64,000 nt of DNA from Luteimonas padinae (GTDB taxonomy: Bacteria > Pseudomonadota > Gammaproteobacteria > Xanthomonadales > Xanthomonadaceae): the NCBI RefSeq assembly GCF_014652935.1, contig NZ_BMZT01000008.1, positions 1 through 64,000 on the forward strand. The letters are read 5' to 3'. The translations under genes and the position numbers were made by a program. How positions within the stretch are numbered: position 1 is the stretch's first letter; each line of letters begins with the position of its first letter. This document shows, in pieces, positions 9,601-16,607 of the stretch. The notes under the pieces were generated by a model. It saw only the letters and a list, made by a program, of their open reading frames with translations, had not been told where the DNA came from and did not search any database.

Positions 9601-10136
9601 AGGACGTCAAGCTCAACCGCTTCTTCCCCCGCGAGACGCTGGACGCGCGCTCGATCCGCCGCGAGGTCGCGCCGGACTGGGACTACCACCACATCGACGT
9701 GGCGAAGTCGCTGAAGGTGCTGCGCGACGCCGGGGTCAAGGTGCAGGTCGGCGGCCACGGCCAGCTGCAGGGCATGGCCACGCACTGGGAGACCTGGATG
9801 CTGACCCAGGGCGGCTTCACGAACTTCGAGGCGCTGCGCGCGGCGACCATCGACGGCGCCGACTATCTCGGCCTCGCCGGCCAGCTCGGCTCGCTCGAGG
9901 TCGGCAAGCGCGCCGACCTCGTGGTGCTGGACGGCAATCCGCTGGAGAACATCCGCCACACTGCCGACACGCGCTATGTGATGGTGGACGGGCGCCTGTT
10001 CGACGTTGACGCCGACATGGCGGAAGTCGGCAACCAGGCGGTGCCGGCGCCCACGTTCTACTGGCAGCACCACGGCCATGGGCAGGCGTTTGGCGAATCG
10101 TTCGGGCCGACGTCCGTGTGCCACGGGGTGCATTGA
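6690..10136 (+). CDS. Secreted TolB-propeller / amidohydrolase fusion protein
   Basis: It has 1148 residues. A signal peptide (LALAAALASAPALA) is followed by a Pro-rich stretch, then a long region of WD40-like PD40 (TolB) beta-propeller repeats with recurring VSPDG and SPDGR motifs (about 90-650). A C-terminal amidohydrolase domain follows. Metal-site residues are visible: HxH at H780/H782 (DVHAHAS), a lysine at 876 in SVKSYNQPRR, H924 in IEHNLP and H1023 in GGHGQ. The family resembles periplasmic imidazolonepropionase-like hydrolases; the substrate is unknown. The open frame runs back to 4338, but the ATG at 6690 directly precedes the signal peptide. It is monocistronic, followed by dispersed palindromic repeats. 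Confidence 0.92.
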   Translation: MTRTTLALALAAALASAPALAQDPPRPAPSPAPQPAPPVRQDPDRRDNVELEQEALDRSGQDPARAPLESARGLRQDANGTEGEAKWNVESVQGQAKTVRFETSEGTWMDVDVSPDGREVVFSLLGDLYRMPVTGGAATRITSGRAWDVQPRWSPDGRRIAFTSDRNGANNVWTVAADGGDARQVTDEDFRLLNNPTWTPDGQYLVARKHFTSTRSLGAGELWLYHAAGTTAGIQLVEKPNEQQDLGEPSVSPDGRHVYFSQDVSQGPSFEYNRDPHGVIYAIKRFDRQTGRTETVVATPGGAVRPQVSPDGKTLAFVKRVRDASVLHRMDIASGEVRPVWDGLSHDQQEAWAIFGPYSGFGWTPDSKSVVAWAQGGLWRVDMASGAAAKIPFTAQVEQVVSQPLRFERPLPEGHFNPRMIRDVATSADGGTLVFHALGQLWRKSLPGGAPSRLTANRDVYEYQPSFSADGRQLLYTTWSDEGLGAIHVRGAGGTAEGRRLTQEPGFYYHPRFSPDGKQVVYSRSSGGGLTGSLWSGERGIYVVPVAGGTPVRVAETGQSPQFSHDGTRVLYLAGGGMEKKLMSVGLHGEEPRAVFDLKYVDSVQISPDGRWVAFTELFNAYVAPMPETGRTITLDRKTKAVPVSAVSADVGSYLHWAADSKSLHWMVGDRYHSRRLDQTFAFLPGAPAEIAAPAPGGGIAVGLDAEVYAPRDVVAFTNARIVTMRDAENAQDVIEGGTIVVDGNTIAAIGAGGSVQVPSGARVIDVAGKTIIPGIIDVHAHASNFGQGVVPQQNWAYYANLAFGITTLHDPSATTEFVFSQSELLQAGRMVGPRMFSTGTILYGADGGFKAEIDSLDDARSHLRRMQAHGAFSVKSYNQPRRAQRQQVDQAARELGMLVVEEGGSTFHHNMTMILDGVTGIEHNLPVAPLYADVVNLWKETDVRNTPTLVVSYGGLSGEYWWYARDNVWEDVKLNRFFPRETLDARSIRREVAPDWDYHHIDVAKSLKVLRDAGVKVQVGGHGQLQGMATHWETWMLTQGGFTNFEALRAATIDGADYLGLAGQLGSLEVGKRADLVVLDGNPLENIRHTADTRYVMVDGRLFDVDADMAEVGNQAVPAPTFYWQHHGHGQAFGESFGPTSVCHGVH

Positions 10137-10189
10137 CGTCGGATTTCCGCCCCGGATCCACGCGGATGCCGCTGCCCGGGTGGTGGGCC

Positions 10190-10287
10190 TGCAGGAGCGG
10201 CTACAGCCGCGACCAGCCTCGCGGCGATCCCGGTCGCGGCTGTAGCCGCTCCCACACAGGCCGGGTCGCGGCTGTAGCCGCTCCTAC
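10190..10287. repeat. Cluster of three TAG-GAGCGGCTACAGCCGCGA palindromic repeats
   Basis: Three copies of a roughly 24-base unit occur here: one forward at 10190-10214 (GCAGGAGCGGCTACAGCCG) and two inverted at 10233-10256 and 10263-10287 (CGGCTGTAGCCGCTCC). Related units recur at 18014, 46472, 46517, 50021 and 50070. The internal CGGCT..AGCCG palindrome can fold into a hairpin, as in REP elements common in Xanthomonadaceae. They fill the gap between convergent genes and may stabilise or terminate transcripts. Confidence 0.8.
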
Positions 10288-10355
10288 AGGTGTGAGGTAA
10301 AGGCGGGGCTGGGCGAGGCGGGCCGGGTATGGGCCCGCCTCGTTGCATCAGGCGC

Positions 10356-12260
10356 TCAGCCGGCCTTCTTCGACGCGATCCAGCGGTCCACGCGCTGCTC
10401 CAGCAGGTCCAGCGGCATCGCGCCGCCGCCGAGGATGGCGTCGTGGAAGCCGCGGATGTCGAAGGCGTCGCCCAGCTCGGCCTCGGCCTTCCGGCGCAAC
10501 TCCTGCATGCGGATCATGCCGATCTTGTACGCGGTGGCCTGGCCCGGGAACACGAGGTAGCGCTGGATCTCCGAGCGGATCGCGGCGTCGGGCACCGAGC
10601 TGTTCTCGCGGAAGTAGGCCACCGCCTGCTCCTCGGTCCAGCCCTTGGCGTGCATGCCGGTGTCGACCACCAGGCGGATCGCGCGCCACATCTCCGACAT
10701 CAGCCGGCCGTATTCCGAATACGGATCCTGGTAGGTGTCGGGCATCTCCTTGGCCAGCCACTCCGAATACAGGCCCCAGCCCTCGTTGTAGGCGGTGTCG
10801 AAGGTCTGCGTGCGGAAGGTCGGCACGCCGGTGAGCTCCTGCGCGATCGAGATCTGCATGTGGTGGCCCGGCAGGCCCTCGTGGTACGCGATCACCTCCA
10901 GCTCGGTCTTCGGCATGGCGTTCATGTCGGAGAGGTGCGCGTAGTACACGCCCGGGCGCGAGCCGTCGGGCGAAGCCGGGTTGTAGTGCTGGGCGGCGCC
11001 GTCCTGCTCGCGGAAGGCCTCGACGCGCTTCACCACCAGGTCGGCCTTGGGCAGCAGGCCGAAGTACTGCGGCAGGTGCTTCTTGATGTTGTCGATCGCC
11101 TTCGTGGCGTCGTCGATGTAGGCCTGGCGGCCGGCGTCGGTGTTCGGATACAGCCGCTTGGGATCGGCCTGGACATGCTTGAAGAACGCCTGCAGGTTGC
11201 CCTCGAAGCCGATCTGTTCCTGCACCGCCTCCAGCTCGCCGCGCAGGCGCGCGACCTCGGACAGGCCGAGCTCGTGGATCTGGTCGGCGGTCATGTCGGT
11301 CGAAGTGTTCTCGCGCAGCTGGTAGGCGTAGTACGCGGCGCCGTTGGGGTGCGTCTGGCCCACGCCCGTCGGATTCGCGGCGGACTTGGGCAGCTCCTCG
11401 GCGGCCAGCGCGAGGATGCGTTCGTAGGCGGGCTTCACCTCGTCGACCAGGGCCTTGCGAGCCTCTTCCTTCAGCTCGGCCGCGCGTTCGGCGGTGATCT
11501 TGCCGGCGGTGGCCAGGGCGTCCGCCTTGGCCTGGGCGTCGGCCCAGAGCGCGCTGTCGGCGCCGTCGTCGAAGGGCGCACCGGTGATGATCTTCCGCGA
11601 CTGGTCGGCCACGCCTTCCCAGGCGAACTTCGGCGGCCGTATGCCCTGCGCCGCGGACGCGCGCGCGCGCTCGATCAGGATGTCGAACGTGGCCGGCAGC
11701 TTGCGCAGGCGCGACACGTAGGCCTGGTAGTCCGACTCCTCGTCGACCTTGTGGAAATTGATCATGAAGGTCGGGGCCATCGTGTGCATGCCGTTCATCT
11801 GGTCGAACGGATAGCCGTCGAGCAGGAAGGGCATGCCGTCGCGCGCGCTTTCGTACTGCTTCTTCCACAGGTCCCAGGACAGCTGCGCTTCGGGCTGCAG
11901 GCGGTCGTAGTCGAACTCGGCCTCCATCTCCTTTACCGAAGCCTCCATCCACGCCAGCTGCTTGCGGATGCCGGCTTCGGAGGCGTCGTCGATCTGGTCG
12001 TAGAGCTCCTTGCGGCCGAGGAAGGTCAGGCGGATCGGGCTGAACTGCAGCTGCTCCTCGTACTTCGCTTCGAACCAGGCGTTCAGGCGCGCGGTTTCGG
12101 CCTCGAGTTCGGCGGGCGTGGCCTCCGCGGCCGCGGCGCCGGCGGGTGCGGACTGGCCTGCGGGCGCATCGCCGGGCGTGCGGTCGCAGGCGGCAAGGCC
12201 GAGGGGCAGGGCCAGCGCGAGGGCGATGGCCAGGGGCGAGCGTGCGGAAGCGGTGCGCAT
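10356..12260 (-). CDS. DUF885 family lipoprotein (putative metallohydrolase)
   Basis: This 634-residue protein of the DUF885 family has a lipoprotein signal (LALPLGLAAC) and a Gly/Ala-rich linker before the conserved domain. The family hallmark is H460-E-G-L-P-G-H466-H467, resembling a zinc-binding HExxPGHH signature; other conserved pieces are YNEGWGLYSEWLA and AVAYFRENS. Family members are proposed carboxypeptidase-like enzymes, but the substrate is not established. The start at 12260 has a good GGAGAG ribosome site seven bases upstream, and the longer open frame to 12404 encodes no signal. It is divergent from folE, with a shared 173-base promoter region. Confidence 0.9.
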   Translation of the reverse strand: MRTASARSPLAIALALALPLGLAACDRTPGDAPAGQSAPAGAAAAEATPAELEAETARLNAWFEAKYEEQLQFSPIRLTFLGRKELYDQIDDASEAGIRKQLAWMEASVKEMEAEFDYDRLQPEAQLSWDLWKKQYESARDGMPFLLDGYPFDQMNGMHTMAPTFMINFHKVDEESDYQAYVSRLRKLPATFDILIERARASAAQGIRPPKFAWEGVADQSRKIITGAPFDDGADSALWADAQAKADALATAGKITAERAAELKEEARKALVDEVKPAYERILALAAEELPKSAANPTGVGQTHPNGAAYYAYQLRENTSTDMTADQIHELGLSEVARLRGELEAVQEQIGFEGNLQAFFKHVQADPKRLYPNTDAGRQAYIDDATKAIDNIKKHLPQYFGLLPKADLVVKRVEAFREQDGAAQHYNPASPDGSRPGVYYAHLSDMNAMPKTELEVIAYHEGLPGHHMQISIAQELTGVPTFRTQTFDTAYNEGWGLYSEWLAKEMPDTYQDPYSEYGRLMSEMWRAIRLVVDTGMHAKGWTEEQAVAYFRENSSVPDAAIRSEIQRYLVFPGQATAYKIGMIRMQELRRKAEAELGDAFDIRGFHDAILGGGAMPLDLLEQRVDRWIASKKAG

Positions 12261-12433
12261 CGGGGAACTCTCCGGACAGGATGGTGGACGGTCGGGGCAG
12301 GCGCGGACGCCGGACGGCGCCGACTGTCCCACGAATCGGCACCGCCGATGTGGCCCATTCGTCCTGCCCGTGCGCCTGACCGCCTCCACCGCGCGCGGTA
12401 CCATGGCGTTTTTCGGCGACAGGACGCAGGGCC

Positions 12434-13033
12434 ATGGCCAATCCGGACGAACAGCGCAACGGCGTGGCCCGCGACGAGGCCGAGGCCGCCGTGCGCACCC
12501 TGCTGCGCTGGGCCGGCGAGGACCCCTCGCGCGAAGGCCTGCTCGACACCCCCAAGCGCGTGGTCGACGCCTATGGCGACTGGTTCAGCGGCTACGGCGA
12601 CGACCCGCGCGAGTACCTGGAGCGCACCTTCGAAGAGGTCGCCGGCTACGACGAGATGATCGTGCTGCGCGACATCCAGTTCGAAAGCCACTGCGAGCAC
12701 CACATGGCGCCGATCATCGGCCGCGCCCACGTCGGCTACCTGCCCGACGGCAAGGTGGTGGGCATCAGCAAGCTCGCGCGCGTGGTCGAGGCCTATGCCC
12801 GCCGCTTCCAGGTGCAGGAGAAGATGACCGCGCAGATCGCGGCCGTGATCGAGGACGTGCTGAAGCCCCGCGGCGTGGGCGTGGTGGTCGAGGCCAGCCA
12901 CGAGTGCATGACCACCCGCGGCGTGCACAAGCGCGGGGTGAGCATGGTGACCTCGAAGATGCTCGGCGGCTTCCGCGACGACGCCCGCACCCGCCAGGAA
13001 TTCCTGCGCTTCATCGGCGACCCGCGCGGCTGA
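12434..13033 (+). CDS. folE: GTP cyclohydrolase I
   Basis: This 199-residue enzyme converts GTP to 7,8-dihydroneopterin triphosphate, the first step of tetrahydrofolate biosynthesis, in the cytosol. Zinc ligands C87, H90 and C158 are present (SHCEHH and ECMTTRG), marking the zinc-dependent type IA enzyme. [19 protein letters not shown] and SMVTSKMLG are family blocks. The length agrees with bacterial FolE (about 185-220). The ATG at 12434 follows GGACGCAGGGCC. It is a single gene, divergent from the DUF885 lipoprotein gene. No folate riboswitch is seen upstream. Confidence 0.98.
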   Translation: MANPDEQRNGVARDEAEAAVRTLLRWAGEDPSREGLLDTPKRVVDAYGDWFSGYGDDPREYLERTFEEVAGYDEMIVLRDIQFESHCEHHMAPIIGRAHVGYLPDGKVVGISKLARVVEAYARRFQVQEKMTAQIAAVIEDVLKPRGVGVVVEASHECMTTRGVHKRGVSMVTSKMLGGFRDDARTRQEFLRFIGDPRG

Positions 13034-13119
13034 ACGCGGGCCCCTCGGGTCCGCCCCGGGTAGTCCCCCGCGGCACGCTGTCCTAGCGTCGGGCCGGTAC
13101 AGGTCAGGGAGGCCCGGTC

Positions 13120-13914
13120 ATGAGCGATGGTGCAGGCGGCGTAGGCGGCAGCGACGGTGGTTCGGGCGGCAGCAGCGGCGCGGACAGCGCCGGCACCAGC
13201 GCCGCGGCCGACAGCCTGGGCAGTGTCGCGGAATCGGTCTCGGAGTCCGTGGCCGAGGCCGTAGGTTCGGCGCTGGGCGCGATGGCCGACGCGGTCGGAC
13301 TGGACGAGGCGCTCGGCTCGGTCGCCGATGCGCTGGGCGTCGACGCGCAGGACCTGCAGGGGCTCGTGGGCGCGGCGCTGATGGGCGCGATCACCGGCGG
13401 GCTGCCGGGCGCGGTGGCCGCGGTGGCGAACGCGGTGATCGGCGGCACGGTCGCTTCGGCGGCCCACGATGCGGTGGATTCGATGCCGGCGCCGATGCAG
13501 TCCCTGGCCCACCAGGCGGTCGACGCGCTGCTCGGCAGCGTGCCCGGCGGGTTCGCGTCGGCCAGTCCGCAGGGCGTGCTGGGTTCGCTCGCCAGCGGTG
13601 CGCTGACCAACGGCGTCGGGCCGTCGATCGGCGACCTCGGCGAAGTGGCCCGGTCGATGACCGGGCTGGCCGATGCCGCGCGCGACGTCTTCGGCGGCGT
13701 GGCCGCAGGCAACTACGCCGATGCGGTCGAAGCGGCCTCTGCCTTCGAGGGTGTGCTTGGTGCACAGCTCGCACAGGGCCGCGGGATCGCCGCCCAGGTG
13801 TCGGATGCGTTCGGCGCCGGCCATGACCTCCACGCCGACGGGGGCCTGGGCGCGGTCGGCGACGCGATGGAGCAGCTCGCGGTGTCCGCGGCCCGCCTGA
13901 TGGCGTCGCGCTGA
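13120..13914 (+). CDS. Hypothetical Gly/Ala/Ser-rich helical protein
   Basis: This 264-residue protein has no family I recognise. The first 35 residues are Gly/Ser-rich (GGSDGGSGGSSGADSAG). The remainder is a series of amphipathic or mildly hydrophobic helices with recurring A-D-A-V/L-G pattern (SVAESVSESVAEAVGSALGA, ADAVGLDEALGSVADALG) and a hydrophobic hairpin-like segment around residues 88-105. No Sec signal is present. The helical V-x-D-x-V-G repeat style is like the C-terminal tails of the two lipases at 29697 and 33949, which may be convergent. The ATG at 13120 follows CAGGGAGG. The function is unknown; export by a dedicated system or a role as scaffold are both possible. Confidence 0.75.
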   Translation: MSDGAGGVGGSDGGSGGSSGADSAGTSAAADSLGSVAESVSESVAEAVGSALGAMADAVGLDEALGSVADALGVDAQDLQGLVGAALMGAITGGLPGAVAAVANAVIGGTVASAAHDAVDSMPAPMQSLAHQAVDALLGSVPGGFASASPQGVLGSLASGALTNGVGPSIGDLGEVARSMTGLADAARDVFGGVAAGNYADAVEAASAFEGVLGAQLAQGRGIAAQVSDAFGAGHDLHADGGLGAVGDAMEQLAVSAARLMASR

Positions 13915-13976
13915 GCGGATTGATCACTTCGCCGGGACCGGCCAAGCTTCCGGTTCACCGGAACCGGATGCCGCCC

Positions 13977-14210
13977 ATGCGCCTGCCAGTGACCGCCTGT
14001 GTCTTCTCCGCCCTGCTGCTCGCTGGATGTGCCGGGACCAGCGACTATCGCGACACCAATGCCGCCGTGGACGCGAATCCGCTGTGCGCTTCCCGCCCGG
14101 ATCGCCCCGGCGAGCCGGTGGCGCGCGACTGCGAGCGCCGCAGCGAGGGCAGTTTCAGCACGCAGCGCGAGAGCCGTCCGGTCGATTTCCGCAAGGGTCG
14201 CGACGACTGA
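13977..14210 (+). CDS. Small lipoprotein of unknown function
   Basis: It is 77 residues from the ATG at 13977 (another ATG lies three codons upstream). The lipobox ALLLAGC gives a mature protein of about 60 residues, rich in Arg/Asp with two more Cys (LCASRP, DCERRSEG) that could form a disulfide. The mature part is hydrophilic and probably disordered. It follows the 13120 gene after 62 bases, so it may share its transcript. No family is recognised. Confidence 0.65.
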   Translation: MRLPVTACVFSALLLAGCAGTSDYRDTNAAVDANPLCASRPDRPGEPVARDCERRSEGSFSTQRESRPVDFRKGRDD

Positions 14211-14235
14211 CCCGCGCAGGGCCGCGGCGCCGTGA

Positions 14236-14595
14236 CTACGGCGTCGGCGGCACCGGATCGGCGTCGTCTTCCAGCGCCGGATCCACCGGCGGCGGGCGCG
14301 TGGCCTCGTCGATGGGCGGCACCGGATCCAGCGACGGGGGCACTTCCGGGTCCATGGGGTCCACCGGGTCCGTCGGTAGCGGCGCGGGATCCATGGGGTC
14401 GACGCGGTCCACGGGATCCGCGGTGGCGTCGTCGTCGATCGGGGTGGTGGGCGGCGGCGTCGTGGCGGGCGGTGCGGCGTCGGGCGGAGTCGCCGAGGGC
14501 AGCTGGTCCACCGGCGTGTAGGCCTCCGACGGATCGCTGCAGGCGGTGAGGGCGAGCGCGAGCGTCGCGGCGGCGGGCACAAGGAGTCTGTTCAT
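14236..14595 (-). CDS. Proline/aspartate-rich lipoprotein
   Basis: This 119-residue protein has a clear lipobox (LALALTAC) followed by a low-complexity tail built on degenerate DPVDPMDP and PPTTP units. There is no globular domain. Such tails in envelope lipoproteins act as spacers or surface-exposed stalks, but no function can be read from the sequence. The ATG at 14595 follows AGACTCC-type weak ribosome pairing (AAGGAG is on the opposite strand), and the signal peptide supports it. It converges with the small lipoprotein gene ending at 14210. Confidence 0.7.
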   Translation of the reverse strand: MNRLLVPAAATLALALTACSDPSEAYTPVDQLPSATPPDAAPPATTPPPTTPIDDDATADPVDRVDPMDPAPLPTDPVDPMDPEVPPSLDPVPPIDEATRPPPVDPALEDDADPVPPTP

Positions 14596-14684
14596 CGCAA
14601 GGGTCCCACGGAATGGGCGTGGCCCGAGTATCCCCGTGCGCCCGTCGTGGTCACGTCGGCGTGGCGTGAACGCGGCTGTCGCGC

Positions 14685-15107
14685 TCAGGCGTCCGGCGAC
14701 GCCAGCGGCAGGACCGCCCAGAACGGCACGCCTTGGCCGGCATGCGCGCGCGCGGCCTCGTCGAGGATCTCGAGCAGGGTGGCGAAGTCCGCGGGCGCGG
14801 CCTCGCGGAGGTCGGCGCAGTGGTCGAGCAGCAGCAGGTAGCCCGGCGCGGACAGCCAAGACAGGTCGCCCAGGCTGTCGGCCAGCGCGTCCCAGTTGGC
14901 GCCGAAGCCGCCCGGGAATTCCAGCGCGGCGGCGATCTCCCGCAGCAGCGCCGCCTTGTCGCCGGCGTTCTCGAGGTTGGCGGCGGCGACGTGGAAGTCC
15001 AGCGCGTTCGCGGCCTCGACCAGCGCGGCGCGGTCGCGCGCGTCGACGAAATAGGCGGCCGCCTGGCTGGCGTCGGCGAGCAGCGCGCCGAGTTCGACGT
15101 CGATCAT
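14685..15107 (-). CDS. Barstar-family ribonuclease inhibitor
   Basis: This 140-residue protein of the barstar family has ALDFHVAAANLENAGDKAALLREIAAAL and FPGGFGANWDALADSLGDLSWL, including the GxNWDALxDxLxD signature that binds the barnase active site. It should be a cytosolic immunity protein that blocks the partner ribonuclease. Its start codon overlaps the stop of the ribonuclease gene (ATGA, 15104-15107), which couples translation of toxin and inhibitor. The pairing is clear from both sequence and arrangement. Confidence 0.92.
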   Translation of the reverse strand: MIDVELGALLADASQAAAYFVDARDRAALVEAANALDFHVAAANLENAGDKAALLREIAAALEFPGGFGANWDALADSLGDLSWLSAPGYLLLLDHCADLREAAPADFATLLEILDEAARAHAGQGVPFWAVLPLASPDA

Positions 15108-15589
15108 CGGGCCTGGCTCCGTTCAAAGCGCCGGAAGCTGCGGTAGTGGTCGGCGGTGTAGTACCACTCGGCGGGCGGGTCGCCGCCGGTGACGATGCGC
15201 CGCGCGCCGCGATGGTCCAGCCCGGGCGTGTCGACGGTGTACTCGCGGTAGTGTCCGCGCGGCTGCCGCGGCAGCAGGCGCTCGCGGTTCTGGAACACGC
15301 TGCCGTCCTGGCGGTGCGGGAACGGGCCGCCGCGGTCGATCAGGGCGAGGGTGGCGTGCGCCTCGGCCGGCAGGAAGGCCAGCGCGGGGTCCTGCGGGGC
15401 GCCGCCTCCGCCCGTGCGCGGAGGCGATTGCGGCGCGGCATCGGGTACGCGGTGGGTGTCGGCCACCGGCGGCAGGCTCGTGCCGGCCTGGCGCTCGAGT
15501 AGCTGCCACATGCCGAGCAGGCACAGCGCGGCAACCAGCCAGATCCAGCTGCGCGGCGAGCCCGGCTTCCCCCTGTTTCCCCGTGCCAT
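15104..15589 (-). CDS. Barnase-family guanyl-specific ribonuclease, exported or membrane-anchored
   Basis: This 161-residue protein has an N-terminal signal/anchor helix at about 15-30 (WIWLVAALCLLGMWQLL), a Pro/Gly-rich linker, then a microbial RNase N1/T1/barnase domain (about 70-161). Catalytic candidates are the Glu in GHYREYTV, the Arg in ARRIVTGG and the His in TADHYRSF. Family enzymes cleave RNA after guanosine. The barstar gene follows with a four-base overlap, as expected for a self-protecting secreted RNase. The helix lacks an obvious cleavage site, so it may stay tethered. Its role could be nutrient scavenging or competition; the sequence does not decide. Confidence 0.9.
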   Translation of the reverse strand: MARGNRGKPGSPRSWIWLVAALCLLGMWQLLERQAGTSLPPVADTHRVPDAAPQSPPRTGGGGAPQDPALAFLPAEAHATLALIDRGGPFPHRQDGSVFQNRERLLPRQPRGHYREYTVDTPGLDHRGARRIVTGGDPPAEWYYTADHYRSFRRFERSQAR

Positions 15590-15593
15590 GGCG

Positions 15594-15938
15594 TCAGCCG
15601 CAGCTGGCCTTGACGATGCGGCCGGCGTCGTCGAGCTCGAGGTTCAGGCGCCCGGCGCGGTAGTCCATGGTCACCGCTATGCCGGGCCGGATGATGCGCA
15701 CGCCGCGCGCGCCTGCGGCGGCCTTGGCCTGCTCGGCCACCTGTTCGCTGATCGCCTGGCCGACGTAGGCGCTGGCGGCCTTGGCGTCGCAGGTGCCGCC
15801 GAGGTTGCCGTCGGTGATCACCGGCGCTGGGGTCCCGCCGCCGCCACCGGGCGTGGTCGAGGAGCAGGCCGCCGCCATGCAGACGAGCGGTGCGGCCAGC
15901 AGGGCGGCGGCGGTACGGGCAGTGGGAAGGGTGGGCAT
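15594..15938 (-). CDS. I78 family peptidase-inhibitor lipoprotein
   Basis: This 114-residue lipoprotein (lipobox CMAAAC) has a Gly/Pro linker and a C-terminal I78 inhibitor domain: CDAKAASAYVGQ, GARGVRIIRPG, AVTMDYRAGRLN and a final Cys at KASCG that pairs with the first. I78 proteins inhibit serine peptidases of the S1/S8 type. An envelope location suggests protection against secreted proteases, its own or foreign. The ATG at 15938 is chosen for the signal peptide, since the open frame extends to 16562 without support. It lies four bases upstream of the RNase gene, so the three genes may be one operon. Confidence 0.9.
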   Translation of the reverse strand: MPTLPTARTAAALLAAPLVCMAAACSSTTPGGGGGTPAPVITDGNLGGTCDAKAASAYVGQAISEQVAEQAKAAAGARGVRIIRPGIAVTMDYRAGRLNLELDDAGRIVKASCG

Positions 15939-15997
15939 GGCGATTCCTTGGCGGTCGTGGGAGGGATGATGCCGCAGCGGCGGCGCGGCGGCCGTGC

Positions 15998-16483
15998 TCA
16001 GCGCGGGTTGCGGGGCGAGTCCTGGGTGCCCATGCGCCGCTCCAGGCGCCGGAACACCGCCAGCACGACGACGCACAGCAGCGAGGCGCCGAGTGCGAGC
16101 AGGTAGTGGCCGAGGCCGGCGGCGATGCCGATGGCCGCGGCCATCAGCAGCGAGCTGGCGGTGGTCAGGCCCGAGACCTGCTGTTCGCCGCGCGCGCGCA
16201 GGATGGCGCCGGCACCGACGAAGCCGACCGCCGCCACCACGGCCTCGATCAGGCGGCCGGGATCGATGCGCAGCAGGTCGCGGTACTGCTCCTGGGTGAA
16301 GTGCTGCGCGACGACGTCGCCCAGGCCCACGATCAGCGCGGCGGCGCCGGCGATCAGCATGTGGGTGCGCAATCCGGCAGCGTGGCGCCCGAGCTCGCGC
16401 TCGATGCCGAGCACGCCGCCGAGCGCCATCGCGGCGGCGACGCGCGCCAGGATCCAGAGCTCGCCGTTCTGCAGTGCGTCCAT
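15998..16483 (-). CDS. MgtC/SapB family membrane protein
   Basis: This 161-residue protein has four to five hydrophobic helices and the MgtC signature GGVLGIERELGRHAAGLRTH near the N-terminus, plus VGFVGAGAILR and VSGLTTASSLLMAAAIGIAAG. It is an inner-membrane protein of the family linked to low-Mg2+ and acid adaptation. It lacks the extended C-terminal ACT-like domain of virulence MgtC (about 230 residues), so it matches the shorter SapB-type. It has a single promoter region shared with the divergent mltB-like gene. Confidence 0.93.
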   Translation of the reverse strand: MDALQNGELWILARVAAAMALGGVLGIERELGRHAAGLRTHMLIAGAAALIVGLGDVVAQHFTQEQYRDLLRIDPGRLIEAVVAAVGFVGAGAILRARGEQQVSGLTTASSLLMAAAIGIAAGLGHYLLALGASLLCVVVLAVFRRLERRMGTQDSPRNPR

Positions 16484-16575
16484 CGCGTGTCTTCCGGTGG
16501 TGGACGGCCGATGACAGCGCAGTCAGGGTCTGGCGGCCGTGAAATCGTGACGCCTCGTGCATGCAGGGGCGTGCC

Positions 16576-16581
16576 TACAAT
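16576..16581 (+). promoter_or_regulatory. Possible -10 element for the lytic transglycosylase gene
   Basis: TACAAT lies 26 bases upstream of the ATG at 16608. No good -35 hexamer is seen at normal spacing, so this is a weak prediction. The same hexamer precedes the TPR gene at 43708. Confidence 0.3.
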
Positions 16582-16607
16582 CCGGGCGAACCGATCCGGA
16601 GCCTGCG

